From Botryosphaeria dothidea (lineage: Eukaryota > Ascomycota > Dothideomycetes > Botryosphaeriales > Botryosphaeriaceae), in assembly GCA_011503125.2 (NCBI GenBank), contig WWBZ02000014.1, positions 310,001 through 374,000 of the forward strand: 64,000 bases of DNA, read 5' to 3'. Shown here one piece after another: positions 47,832 through 60,276 of this stretch. The stretch's first letter is position 1, and each line of letters starts with the position of its first letter. The notes under the pieces are model-generated. The model worked only from the letters and a program-made list of their open reading frames with translations. It was not told where the DNA came from and searched no databases. The position numbers were made by a program, and so were the translations under genes.

Positions 47832-50360
47832 TTAGCCACGGCGAATGAACCCTGCACTCTGGTTCAGGCCGCGGTGGAAGCTGCCGATGCCTTGGAACCC
47901 CCTGCTAATTGTCAGCACATGCTTGACTCTATATGAAGCCTGCAACACTTACTTCATAAGGTCAATGCCCTCTTCCTCCTTGTCATCCCCTTCCAACTGA
48001 GTAGGCAACTGCTTCTTGACTGCTACCTCCTCCGCTGTGTTGAAGCGACGGCTGCTGGGCCTGGTAGGAGTTGCTGGCGAAAGCTCTTCTGAATTTCCCT
48101 CTCCCGAGCCAGACCCTTCCCTGCTGCGACTAGCCTCATCACCCATCACGACCGGTGGCGAGCTCGGCTGAACTGGTCCTGGCTCTCCCTCATCATCGTC
48201 ATCCCGCTCATCCTTCTCATCATTTTCCTCATCGTTGCCGAAGTTGAAAGGCTTGGATTCCTTGCTGGGACTGAAATCTGCATAGGGGCGTGCAGGTGTG
48301 GATCCGAGATCGGCGAACTTCCAGAAAGGTGCGGGAGAGCTCAGGTAGCAGTACTGACTGGGCATCTTGGCCGTACTCGGAGGTGCAAGATGCGGCTTGT
48401 TCTTAGCGACGAGAGGCGTGACCAGTCCGTTGAACGCTTCTGGAAGGTCCAGACCAGTGGCCTTGTAGCCGTTGGTTGCGGGGGGCGAGTAGGTCATGTC
48501 GAGCGCAGGGTGAGGGCGTGGAGTAGGACCGGGCTCATTCTTGCCATCTATGACCGTTCCTGAATTGCGGACGTTGCTCTCTTGGTCCAATGCACGGCCA
48601 AAGGCCGTATTCTGCATGGTGTTGAAAGCGGCCTTGCGGTCATTGATTGGAGTGAACACTTGATCACTGTTTAACTGAGGCTTGCGCTGTGGCTGTGGAC
48701 CGCGATCGGGGGTGTACGATTCGTTTGCGGTAGGGTAGCTGGCCAACGGCGGGGTAACAGAGCGAGGAGATTCCTTGACGCGGAACTTAGATGGTTGTGA
48801 CGGGGTTTGAACATCAGGGTTGACGGTAACGGCTCCGTGCAAACGCTCACTAGCCTGGGCAATTGCAGGGGAATTGGGGCCGGAAGAACCCATGCGAGTC
48901 TTTCGAGTATGGATGCCCTTCTTCAAGAAGTTATCGCGCTCTTCGGGAACCAGCCGCCACTTCATGCCCTTGCCCGGTTCGTCCGTGCGACGCGCGACCT
49001 TCTCAAAATGCTTGCTCAATGAGAGGTTATGGCGGATGGAATTCTGCCATCCACCGCCGCTGAAACGGTAAAAAGCATAGTGCTTCTTGATATACTCGTA
49101 GATGTTTGCCAGGGTCAGCTGCTCTTCAGGAGAAGACATGATAGCTTGTCCGATGAGTTGGGCGTAACTGTGCGGGGGCTTCAAGTCCTTTGCGCTGTCG
49201 GCGCTGTAATCAATATGCTCCGTGCTCTCAAGCATAACCCCACGGGCATAGGCGCCAGAGGGAGATGTCTTGATCTTGGGAGATTGCTTGGTGCGCGATG
49301 GAATGGGAGTGTTTGGTGCCAACGGTCCCGACGAAGGCGGGTGGGCCTGGTAAGAGTGATTGGTGTTGTATTGGCCATGCTGGCGAGCATTCGAACCGTT
49401 GTGCGGTGCGCTAGTTTGAGGAAGACCTCCTTGGGATCCAGCAGTCTTTCCATGACCGTTGTTCATTTGATGGAATGAGTTCTCATCATGACCATCCTCG
49501 CCCTCACCGGACTCACCCTTAGCCCGCGCCATAATCGACGGGTGAACATCGATCGCCTCACCAGGGCACACGAAGATCATCTCGGTGCCACAAATACCGA
49601 TGACGGAGCCAGAGTGCAGCCTAACCTTCTCGCCGCGCGAGAGCGTGCGATCGTCCAATTTCAACCCATTGCGGCCGTTGACGAGAACGAACCAAGATCC
49701 TGCATCCGCTTCGTAGTCGATCCAGGCGTGAATTCGTGAAACCTGCTTGTCGGGACCCAGGTCGATGTTGACGACCTCGGAAGCACTATGCTTGTTCTGG
49801 CCGTAGAAGCCTCCGGGCTGTCCGACCTGCTGGCCTGGAGGGCCACCATTCTCGTTTGCACGGGCCGAGTAGCCAAGCTCGCCTCTGCCGATGACAATGT
49901 GGGTGGATTTTGCGAAGAATACCCATGCGTGACCCTCGATCTTGGCGTAAGCCTGCGTGCTGCCTCTTTCGGCGATGACCGGATCGCGCTTCTGTAGTTC
50001 GTTCGATAGTTCGACCTGGGCGTTCGTGACGTAGCTTGCAACGCGAAGCAGAGGGACGACTTGGGTCAAAAGCTCCTCCGGAGTCGGCTTTTCCTTGTTC
50101 TCGTCCTCGTTGTCGCTTCCTATTGTTCGATCGCTCTGGGCGGAGGGCGGGCGAGTCGGGACTCTCGATTCGGGCGCATCGGCGTGGTTAAGCTGGTGCG
50201 AGGTTAAAGTTTGCTGCTTTGGATGGTTCGCAGGATTGGCAGAGGAGCTCACTCTTCTCTTCTTGCGGGTGGGCGTCTCGATGGGAGCGGGTGTATCCGA
50301 CTGTTCCTGCACCACTTCACGCTTTGCGCCGCGACCGCCGCGGCCGCCTCGGGGAGGCAT
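47832..50360 (-). CDS. FHA-forkhead transcription factor, Fkh1/Fkh2-like
   Basis: Exons 47953-50360 and 47832-47901, joined across a 51-bp intron (GTAAGTG donor) for 2,478 nt, 825 aa. An N-terminal Gly/Arg and basic region (RKKRR) precedes an FHA domain at about 140-265 (VIGRGELGY, VSRIHAWIDY, NGRNGLKLDD). The forkhead DNA-binding domain is at about 391-482 (KPPHSYAQLIGQAI, FSGGGWQNSIRHNLSLSKHF). FHA plus forkhead is the layout of yeast Fkh1/Fkh2, which control G2/M genes and chromatin. The last exon adds a conserved-looking tail (GFQGIGSFHRGLNQSAGF). The C-terminal half is Ser/Pro-rich with acidic patches. The start is the first ATG of the open frame. Confidence 0.93.
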
Positions 50361-51716
50361 GGTGTCTCGATGCTGCGCGCAGACGGAGATCGTCAGTGGT
50401 GAAGGAGGAGATCGGGTCGCAGATGCGGTCGTGGTAGAGAAGTGGCGCAGTGCAGCGCGCGCGTGCAGGAGGGGACTCGAGACGCAGGCAGCGCCTCGGA
50501 AAGGCTATTTGCTCGCTGCAAAAGCGACGGGAAGGGACAGAGACTCACAATGAAAGCGCGCAGTAGCAGAAGGAAAGCGCCAGTCAATGGTGGCAGCGAC
50601 GGAGAGTCGAATGGGTGGTGGTGGTGCCCGGGGCTGGGAGTTGGGTGGCTGGAGTGGCAGCAGGTTGGATGTCGTTTACGATGCTGAGGCTCGGGCCGGC
50701 TGCGAAGTCGTGTTATTTGGGTTTTCCCGTGCTCACCTACGCGAAGCAGCCAAGGGTGGCGAGCGAAGGGCGCAGAAGGAGAGCGATCGGCTGCCGCACA
50801 GGGAGTCTACATGCCTCAGCAGCAGCGACCAGAGGCAAAATAATATTGACGACCTTCGCGAACTAACGCAGGGCGCGATTGCGCGTGGGTCTGCTCCGCT
50901 TGAGCCCCTTTGCTTCTCTGGCTCAGGCCCGTTGGCTCCTGCTCGCTGACGCACGCGCGAACCGCGGCGCCATGGTGCCCGCCTGCAAGATTCTTAAAAG
51001 CCAGCCTGGCCAAACCACAAACCGCCAGCCCCACGCGGCGCGCAGGGCAAACACCCACCCTCCCAGCGAGCCAAGGGACGCTGGATTGTTGCCCAACAGA
51101 CGCGTCGCACACGCCTTGCAGCGCGCGTCGCGCTCTTCTCCTTGCTCGGGCTCGGGCTCGGGCTCGCGCACTTAAACGGCCCCACCCCAGTCCACTCAGC
51201 GCTTCCCAATTCCATTCTTTGTCTCAGGCTTTATATTGATGCGCCGTATAACAGACCGGTATCTGCGCGGGTGTTCGCCCTTGCCAACCGAGGTACTGCC
51301 TCCAGCCTTCCCGGAATCTGAATCCTCCACGCTTTTGCCGGCTGGGATGGTTACAGGTGGTGGCTTATCGATCGGCGTTCTTTTTCGTCATTCTTCCGAT
51401 CTTCACCATGTCGCTTGGTCCTTCGCCCCGCTAATGTCATCACTCCCAGATCTGGATCACCACAAGCTCGATGACTTGCATAACCACAATGGCGTCAATA
51501 AAACAGAAGAAGCATAATCTACCAGGAACTGAAGCAGTCATGTAGAAGCAAGAATAACTCTCTTCCAACATTTGTATCCAAGTGACTGCTACAACTCCTC
51601 ATACGACCACCTGTTATATAGAAGCAGACAAGTATGTAAAATTAGGCCGTTGATATGTACAAATTACTCGCGCCTTCTCTCTCCGCATCCATCTGTCCCA
51701 ACGTTCTCCCCATGCC
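50361..51716. other. Intergenic upstream of the forkhead gene
   Basis: About 1.36 kb, GC-rich, with a CTCGGG hexamer repeat at about 51145-51166. Long overlapping frames follow from composition; none has a motif. Confidence 0.5.
51145..51166. repeat. CTCGGG hexamer repeat
   Basis: Nearly four tandem CTCGGG units in the region upstream of the forkhead gene. Confidence 0.8.
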
Positions 51717-54119
51717 TCACCGGCTCCTACCGACATCCCCCAACTCAATACTACCCCTCGCATCCCCCTGGTTCCTAAAGCTCGCACGCCTCACACTCCT
51801 TCCCTCCTGTTGCTGCTGGCCCCCTCCCGGCTTCAAAAACCCGGGCGCCTCCCCCCTCTCCGCCTCATCGCTCTCCACAATCGGGCGGCGGCCGCTCCCC
51901 TCCGCCGCCGTATCTTCCGCGCTGCTCTCCGAATCTTCCTGGTGAATGCCGCCCACGCTCTCCATCGTGAACGGGCTGGCCGTCGGCGCGTCGAGGATGC
52001 TCAGCTCCAGCGGCGAGAAGTAGCGCGGCAGCACCCACGTGCGGACGGGGATCAGCAGCAGAATGAACACGGGGAAGCCGACGGCCGCGATGGTCTGGGT
52101 GATGGCGAAGGTGGCGCCGAAGCCGACCAGCTCGAGCGCGACGAACGCCCAGATGGCGGCGCGGCGCTCGATGCGCTTGAGCGGGTCGGAGCCGGGGGTG
52201 AGCGACTTGTCCTTCGCGAGGAAGAGGATCTTTTGCGTGATGCCGTTGCCCTCGAGCGCCTGGACGCCCATGACGAAAAAGAGGCCGGCGAGCACCGCTT
52301 GCGGGATGAGGTGGAGGACGATGAGGAGCGGGCCGGTCATGGTGCCCAGCGTGAGGAGGCCCTGGGCGAGGTTCGAGACGCGTTGCTCGACGACGTGGTC
52401 GACGACGCGGCGTGTGTGGCCTTTGTTGGCTTCGTCGTCGTCGGAAACGGTGCGGGTGACGCAAAGAGCGTTTGTGTGGAAGGGTGCTTGCGGGATCAGG
52501 CCGTTCGGAAAGGGGATGCCAAGGAGGCCGGAGACACCAGTAGTGAGGCCGAGGAGGAAAAGGTCCCAGTGGAAGCCAGCTGGCTTTCGAAGAGGAAACT
52601 CCGTTCCTTGAGCAATGAGTGAAGAGACTTGATATGTCAGTGAAACAGCTTGGAGGGTATACGCCGAGCTCAACTCACCATTATGATCGAAGTAGAATAG
52701 GATAGTCAACAATATGGCGAAGGGTATGGCAAGGAACACGTCGCCAACATCGATATCCCAGAAGTGGATCAACCAGCCTCTGTCAGTCGTTGGGAAGAAA
52801 GCCTTGCTCGTCGGAAGCTTCAGAAGCTCAATGCCGCGCATTCTTCCAATGTGTACAAAACCTTCGATAATCAGCCATTCTCGCAGCATGAAGTTTGCAT
52901 ACTACACTCACCTGTGAAGAAAATGACGGTAAGAGGCGTGGCGTAGTCCTCGATGAACTTCCGCACGTATCTGTGGAAGAGGTTGCTATTTCCAATCACA
53001 CCACCAATGTACGCCACCATAAGAACGAGCAACGAAATCATGATAGACAAGTACGCGGAGGTATCACCAGCCTCCCACTGACGAGTCAACACTTGGATGC
53101 CCTTCTGCAGGTAGATGAAGGCAACGTAGAATCCAAAGATGTCGCAGGAGAAGCGAGTGACATATTTCAACCAGTTGCAGGCATTGGAAATGGCAAGAAA
53201 CCAATGCATGACAAGCGACCACCTGGGACAGTGTTAGAATTGTGGGCTCCACCATAGTTCATGACGATGTCATGGGTCGAGTCAAAAACAACATACAGGC
53301 CAATCCAGCACATGAACGAAAAGTAGTTGATTCCATGAGGTACGACGATGTCATATACCTACAGAATCAGCAATGACTTCTCTGTGAACAAGCTCTTCAC
53401 TTACCGTGTAATTGAAAACAGTAATTGGTCCTAGTCAAGTCAGCAGGAGAATTTTTACCAGTCACATATCTCGTGTTTGAGACCTACCGGTAACGCCGAC
53501 AATGACCAAGGGCTGAGCTGCAAAGACAGAAAATACAACGGCAGCGAGCACAGAGGCCAGCAAGACCTCATTCACGCCGAAGCTCGAGTTTGTCTTGGCA
53601 AACATATCCAGGGAAAAGGCCAACGCGGGGAGGATACTGCAACAAAGTCAGATACACTTGTCATAATCCAATGGCAGGAGGCTCATAAAGCCCAATATCA
53701 GGCCATGGTCAAGCAAACAACCGCATTACCACGTTCACACACTGGGAGAGGCGCATAATCAGAAGCAGCCCGTTCGGATAGCCTTACTTTGCAAAATACA
53801 TGTAAATAGTGGCGGGAACGACTCTGTAGTCCCACGCGTCTGTCCAGTCGGAAACGTAGAAAGGTGCTCTTCTATGGATGTCATGAATCATGCCTCTGAA
53901 CCAGCGGATTTGCCACCATTTCGTGTGCTTGTGGGTGGAAGTGGTCCGGGCCGAAGCTCGTGTGATGTTGCGGCTGAGGCGGTCATCGCTGCTGTTCGGA
54001 CGCGGCTTCCACGACATGAGAGGCACACGTTTCTGCCACGGTTTCCGGGACTTGTGGTCTTGTGTGGCGTGCGAGGGGCGACGCTGACCGGGGAGGCTGT
54101 AAGCGTCGGCGTGATCCAT
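51717..54119 (-). CDS. Bor1-type boron/anion transporter (SLC4 family)
   Basis: Seven exons: 53788-54119, 53488-53636, 53405-53430 (26 nt), 53297-53358, 52912-53222, 52679-52861, 51717-52627 (1,974 nt, 657 aa). The protein carries the SLC4/HCO3-transporter core: WTDAWDYRVVPATIYMYF, LAAVVFSVFAAQPLVIVGVTG, GPITVFNYTVYDIVVPHG, CWIGLWSLVMHWFLAI, FGFYVAFIYLQKGIQVL, DVGDVFLAIPFAILLTILFYFDHN and GIPFPNGLIPQAPFHTNAL. About a dozen membrane segments are expected. Yeast Bor1 exports borate across the plasma membrane; other relatives move bicarbonate. The N- and C-terminal tails are hydrophilic. The start at 54119 (MDHADAYSLPG) is preferred; an ATG at 54251 is in frame upstream. No single frame shows the N-terminal half. 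Confidence 0.92.
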
Positions 54120-54959
54120 GGAGGGCAGCGCTGGCGGAACGAGAGTCACTTTCTGTGCAGAAAAGCCAGGGACCAAGCGACGCGGAGGTCGACGGTCTGC
54201 GGGTCCACAGATCCTCACAGCGCACGAAAAGCTTGGGGGAGCGGCAGGCACATCCCTGAGGGCGGTGAGGCAGAAATTCTACGCCGGGCCGCTGGTGCGG
54301 AGAAGTTGGATTAAGGTGGTGCGCGGATCTTCGAACAAGCGGGGTGCACTCTGCCACTTCTGTCTCCACTTGCGTCATTGCTTGAGTCATGCTGTCCTCT
54401 CATCTGTCAAACCTGCCGAACATCATCAACACATCGATACCACTAGCGCCACTTCCCGGCCATTTGCCCCTTCCTGGCGAGATCCCGACACTGGAACCCG
54501 TCCGGCGCTATTGGTCACCGCCCGTCACATCGATTTCCCTTCTCGGCCAGAGCAAGAGATGCCACATATTGCACTGGCGTTGGGTCGTGGGCTTTCGCTA
54601 GCCTCTCTCGAAAACAGCCATAAGTGTCGCATCGTCTTCAGAATCTCTTCTTCCGATCATTGGATGAAACTCCGTGCACTGAGCATTCGCCCTTTAATGC
54701 TGTACTCAAAAGTGCCACGTATACTTTTGTCCTACGTAATCGACTTACTTTTCCTTGCAGCAAAAGGCTGAATATATACCAAGACTCAAGCAATGGTCCC
54801 GCTTGATGAGGATGTTCATGGCATTCATGTCACAAGCGCGGTCTCGACATCTCTGGCGAAGCTTTGTATTGCATACCCAATTGCACTCTGTTGTTATTTA
54901 CAGAAAATCATTAGGACTCCTCCCAAACATGCCACCCAGAACACGAGTCGGCATCTTGC
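54120..54959. other. Intergenic between two minus-strand genes
   Basis: About 840 bp upstream of the transporter gene and downstream of the dehydrogenase. Nothing recognisable; the longest plus frame (54118-54771) has no motif. Confidence 0.5.
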
Positions 54960-56309
54960 TCACGAGAGAGGCCCGTTCGGGTGGATCAGCACCTTCGTGT
55001 AGCCATCGATGCGCTTGTCAAATTTATTGTACGCGTCGGAAGCCTCATCAATGGTGATCTCGTGCGACACCACGAAGGAAGGCTTGGCCCGTCCAGAAAT
55101 GATCAGATCCCGAAGGTATCTATTGTAGGCCTTGACGTTGCATTGACCAGTACCAAGAGACAGCCCCTGTATCCCAGATTAGCAAGCTTTCGAGCGCAAC
55201 CTGCTGCCACACTTACCTTTTCGAACAACTTCCCGAAGGAAATCAAGATCTGCCCCTTGCCCGATTGCGCGTCCGGCGCCCCAGGATCAGCCGGGACGTA
55301 CAGACCCGGAATTCCCAGCCCACCGGTCGGCCTGGTCACCATGATGAGCTGGTCGAGCACAATGTTCGGCTGCTCCTTGCTCCCCGACGAGTCGACCGCC
55401 TGGTACCCGACGGCGTCGACAGCGCGGTCGACCATGCCGCCATTCGCCTTGATGATCTGCTCCACCGGATCGCCCTCGCGGAAGTTGATGGGCAGGCACC
55501 CGATCTTCCTCGCCGCCTCCAGGCGCTCCGGGACCTGGTCGACGACGAACACCCTGCTGGCGCCGCGGATGACGCCGCTGTACGCCGCCATCAGGCCAAC
55601 AGGCCCCGCGCCGAACACGGCGACGCTCTCGCCCGACCGGAAGCCCGCCAGCACCAGCCCGTGCCAGCCGGTCGGGAAGATGTCGGCGAGCAGCGCGAAG
55701 TCGGCCTCGTGCTCGGTGCCGGCCGGCAGCTTGAGCGCGTTGAAGTCGGCGTAGGGCACGCGCAGGAACTGCGCCTGCCCGCCCTGGTACGGGCCCATGG
55801 CGACGTAGCCGTACGCGCCGCCCGCGAAGCCCGGGTTGACGCCCGTGCAAAACGCCGTGCGGCCTTCCTCGCAGTTGCGGCAGCGCCCGTCGGCCACGTT
55901 GAAGGGCAGCACGACGCGGTCGCCTTTCTGGAGGAGCGTCACGCCCTCGCCGACTTCCTGCAACGGCGACCAATTGGTTAGACGATCGAATCAGTGGAGA
56001 CGCGAGAATGGTGTGCATACGGTAACGATTCCCATGTTCTCGTGTCCGAAGACCAATCCGGCTTCGGCGGCCGTGCGGCCCTGATACATGTGCAGGTCAG
56101 AGCCGCAGATAGCTGCAGGATGCAGTCAGTTGATTGGACCAGACGAGTGGGAGAAAATGAGACACCATGATGGATGCATTGTTTAGCCTACCTGCAGTGG
56201 TAACCTTGATGATCACATCGTCCGGATGTTGGATCTGCGGGAGCGGGACCTCCTTGACCGATACCTTGAACGGCCCTTCGTAGTGGACTGCTTTCATGTT
56301 CGGCGCCAT
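54960..56309 (-). CDS. Zinc-dependent alcohol/formaldehyde dehydrogenase (MDR)
   Basis: Four exons: 56192-56309, 56021-56112, 55217-55957, 54960-55166 (1,158 nt, 385 aa). The N-terminus MAPNMKAVHYEGPFKVSVKE leads to the catalytic zinc site (ICGSDLHMYQGR, GHENMGIV), a structural-zinc-like loop (CRNCEEGRTAFC) and the NAD-binding motif VAVFGAGPVGLMAA with VVDQVPERL. The insert AYGYVAMGPYQGGQAQFLRV is typical of the glutathione-independent formaldehyde dehydrogenase branch of the medium-chain family. The last exon adds the C-terminal catalytic-domain strand ending HPNGPLS. It should oxidise short aldehydes or alcohols with NAD; the exact substrate is not shown. A frame opens further upstream but the ATG at 56309 fits the family. 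Confidence 0.91.
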
Positions 56310-57141
56310 TGTTCGGTACAGTACTCCGATTGCTTCTGCAGCTATCCTTGACGAATAATTGAAGGATTTCAACCAGAATCAAAAAAAAAATAAATCAGCA
56401 AAATTACAGCGGAGTGGAGCTGCGCGGATTTGTTCGGCCTTTTCAATGGCGTCACTCGGACGAAAAAAAAGAGGGGGGGGGGGGGGCTGCCCCTCACAGA
56501 GACAACATGACGATTTGCGGGGACTCCGCTTGGCCGCCGCGGCGTCCTTGAACCAGTCTGTTCCCAGGGATTATTTGGAAGCCGGCCTTTTGTCCTGCAA
56601 TGGTAATTGGGCTGCAGGAATAGCCTTCCCCGCATTCCGCCGCCCGCGTGGCTCCCGGTCGAGACCGTGAGCGAATGGCAGAAGGTGAATGCCCTTCGGT
56701 AATCGTAGCTCGGTAGACAAAATAAGGGTTCTTGCATTGCGAACCGCGTTAGTGTCTTTTCCGACAGCGTTGGCGTATACTAATTATGTCCCATCGACGG
56801 ACTATTCGCAAGACAGAAAGACATACACCACATGTCAGAAGTCTCCCAGATGCTGGCTCCAGTTCACAATCGCTTCATTTCCATGCTCGTAATGACAGAT
56901 CAGCCGTTAAATAACGTGGCTTTAGCTTGCAGAATCGGCCACCACCATCAATGACCCCATACTCTCTCCCCGACCTCCTCCTAATAACATACGACTGAGA
57001 AATTACCCTGCGATCATGACCCGCACAATCAACGGTCAAGAAAAAGATGTCCTCCCAACACAACATCAGATAACGCTCAAAGTCGACAGAACCACACCTC
57101 CATGCCCAAACCAATGCAGGCAGAAACAGACAGACTACCCC
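56310..57141. other. Intergenic with a G tract
   Basis: About 830 bp upstream of the dehydrogenase and downstream of the hydrolase. Contains 14 G at 56473-56486. No gene supported. Confidence 0.5.
56473..56486. repeat. Run of 14 G
   Basis: Homopolymer tract upstream of the dehydrogenase gene. Confidence 0.9.
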
Positions 57142-58578
57142 TCACCCACTCCCCACCAGCTTCCCCCTCAGCCAATCCCGCACCTCGCGAAACATCCTTA
57201 CCTCCTCAAACCCAAACCCCACCATCGTATCCAGCCAACAACTCACGTGCGCCTCCTCCTCCACGACCACGCACGCCACCTCGCCGCCGCCCGCGCTCCG
57301 CCACTCGTTCCGCACGCTCTCGGCGCAGTTCAGGATGCCGTCCAGCAGCACCTCGTACTCGCCACCGACGACCAGCACGTCGCGGACGACGCGCTCGCCG
57401 AGGCCCCTCCACCAGCCCGCGGGGACGTCGACGGGCTGGTTGTACGGGTCGGTGGGGCGGCCGCCGAGGAAGAGGGTCGACCAGCGGGCCAGGCTGGCCG
57501 GCGTGATGCAGTCGCGGTGGGCGTTGCGGTCGAAGGAGGCGGTCTCGTTGTCGAAGGAGACCCAGGGGCAGATGAGGACGGCGGCTCGGAGCTGTTGGCC
57601 GGACGGGGACGATGGCGAGGAGGAGGAGGAGGAGGAGGAGGCTGACGAGGAGGATGACGAGGAGGCGGGGGTCGATGCGGGAAAAGCAATGCGTGGCACG
57701 GTGGCGTCCGGGTGCGGGTGCAGGATGTGGCTGAGGAGGGCGAGCGTGAGGTTGCCGCCGGCGGAGTCGCCTGGAACGCGTTAGCTTTCACTGTGTTTTT
57801 CTTTTTTTTCTTCGATATTGAGGATTTGCTTCTTACCGCCGACGAGAATGCGCGAGGTGGGCACGCGGAGGTTGTGGAGCACGTGGTTGAGGAGAGAGGA
57901 TGCCTGGGCGAGCTGGCGCGGGTACGCGGCCCAGGGGGCGACGTCGTAGTGCAGGACGAGGGCGGCGATGCCGCCGGGGAGGTCGAGGTCCTTTGTTAGG
58001 GCGCGGAGCATGGCGAAGTGCTCGGCGTAGGCGGGGATGGAGTAGCCGCCGCCTGTCCAGTTTGTTAGTGGAGGATTGTATAGGAGGACGGTGTGGGCTG
58101 ACCGTGGAAGTAGATCCAGACATATTCGGCACCTCTAGATCCAACCCAGTAGGCGTTGGTGCCGTCCTTGAGGGTCTCGGTCACAGGCTGGATGCTGGAT
58201 TGCTTGCACCAGGTAAGGTATTGCTCGTCCGTTCCAGGCGCAGCAGATCTGCGAAGCATCAGGTTAGTTCAAGTTAAGGATGTTTCTGCTCCCAACACAT
58301 ACTGTTCTGTCCTCGATGAGTTCTTGCTGACCAGTGTTCGAATGGCGGTGTAGCCAACCAATCGTGCGAAAGAGGACGGGCGCTTGTGTTTGGGTTTGAG
58401 CTTCGCTGTCAAGGCGGCCCAGAAAGTCTTGCCAACTGAGACACAAGAGAGATGTTAGCGTTGAGTAGCATTGGGATGAGGCTGGCGACAACGTACGAAC
58501 AGCAGCGAACACGGGCAAGAGGCCTAGCTTCTCAAAGAATCCGAGCCTCAGATCCGCAGATCTGGGCCGTGGTGCCAT
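57142..58578 (-). CDS. Alpha/beta hydrolase, HSL/esterase type
   Basis: Five exons: 58497-58578, 58303-58435, 58103-58248, 57837-58052, 57142-57770 (1,206 nt, 401 aa). The oxyanion-hole motif HGGGY is made across the third intron and the nucleophile motif GGDSAGGN across the fourth, both characteristic of the hormone-sensitive lipase branch (alpha/beta hydrolase fold 3). A late Asp and a His in EEEAHVSCW are candidates for the rest of the triad. It should hydrolyse small esters or lactones. Exon 5 carries a Ser-rich low-complexity insertion (about 20 residues, DNA 57618-57672) just after the nucleophile region. The N-terminus (LRLGFFEKLGLLPVFAAV) may be a membrane-associated helix. The start at 58578 is preferred over 58650. 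Confidence 0.88.
57618..57672. repeat. Imperfect GGA/GAC trinucleotide repeat in the hydrolase exon
   Basis: GAGGAG-type repeat on the plus strand, encoding a run of Ser with a few Ala/Pro on the minus strand. Confidence 0.8.
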
Positions 58579-60276
58579 GCTCCTCCCCTTCACGAAGATG
58601 GACAGGATAGGTGGAGCAGCTGGGGAGATTGCGCGATGATCTCGGCACACTTGCAGCAGGCAGGTCTGGGTTTATCTACGGGACGACGATGTCAGCAGCT
58701 CCACGCTATATTGTCGAGTTCTGGCGCGTGGGATCTACGGGGGAGACCCCGCATTGCGGTATCCCTGCCGACAAGCTGCACTCGATTCTCGTTGCGGCAA
58801 GGTTCGGCCATATCGCGCCATTTTGTGCGACAGAAGCCAGGATGGGGGAGCGGTAGTGCAAGCCAATCGTGCGCGCTGGGGTCGGGATGGCCGTCCACAG
58901 GGTCCGGTGGCTTTTGGAGGCTGTTGGAGGTGTGGGCGGCATGCGGACGACCAGAGGCCAGACTGCGCTGGTAGCGGCACGGCACGGACGCCGCTCACTG
59001 ACCATTTGACGCTCACATCTCACATCATCGCCCGCGCGCCGCCGTGGCCGCGACTCCCGGCGGCGTCGATGGTGCCGGAGCGTCCCATCTCTGCGGCCCT
59101 GCATACGCACCCACGCGTGCACCAGACAGATGTCAGCCCCGACCCCTGTCTTGTACTACATCTCGCCAGCAGCTCAGCCGTCAACATGCAGCTCTGATGC
59201 GTGAACCTCGGCCGTCGAGATCAGGGCGCATGCGGCATCCCGGAACTGCAGTGCTCGACACTCTTATCTCGGAGATCCGCCCCATAGCGTGAATCTGTGC
59301 CGTCCGACGCGATATGAGCAGAAAAGATGGTCGCGGAAGAAATGACGACATGACGGGAGGCCGGTGGAGCTGGCGTCGGGAGAGTTGCCCCCGAGCGCAA
59401 CATGACTCGTGTAATGATGCGGGGAGGCCGGTAGTAGGCACAACGCTGTTGAGGCGAGGAGAGAAGGTGCCAAGAATAATGGGTCATTTAAAAGTATAAG
59501 GCGCTGTAAGGAGCATCTACATCTGGGCGTACGGTGTGCTGTGTAGGACACGAATGAGCAGAGACCACCTCGTCTGATGCAAACACGCCCGCTCCAAGGC
59601 ACCCCCCGTCCCGCGCTGATCCTTTCATGAAGGATACACGTCTTGCTCCCACCTTCCGGCATTAAGATCACAAAGACCGGGCCACATTCTCAATGCTCAC
59701 AGAATGACTTCCAAGAAGGGTAAGAAACAATGACACAAAGTGGAAGATCGTGCTGTTGAAGAGACCTTCGCAGCAACAAGTGAGCGCGAAGTTTCTGAGA
59801 CCTCATCACTAGCACATCGCCAATGAGTAACGGTCTATCTTCTCGTAGTCTCTGCTTTTACCACAGATGGTGGAACTGTTGTTGCACCCTGCAACCGATT
59901 GGCCACTCATCCATCCCTGGACGCCACGACTCGGCTCGTTCACCCACATATGTACGCCCACGCAATAAGGCTAGTTTTCCAGTGCGTCTGCCTGGGTCAA
60001 CCCATCACTGGACCCTCACTCTAGCTTTAGCGGTCTCCCACATAAAGGCGGCGGGGCACGTCACACTTTACCTATTACATCGGGAGCAGTGGACGGTTCG
60101 CACTCTGCATCATGCATTTCGGGCGTTTCGAATCGCGTAAATCTGCCTTCTCGAGTCGTACCGCCTGGTTTTGGTAAAGCCGGACCAACCGCCAGCACCG
60201 TCTCCCACATGCAGTTCTGTCAAGACAAGCATGATATTATACATCAGTCTCCGACAGGGCTCGTCAGGATTTAAAT
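58579..60276. other. Intergenic, 1.7 kb
   Basis: Upstream of the hydrolase. Overlapping GC-driven frames on both strands without motifs. Confidence 0.45.
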
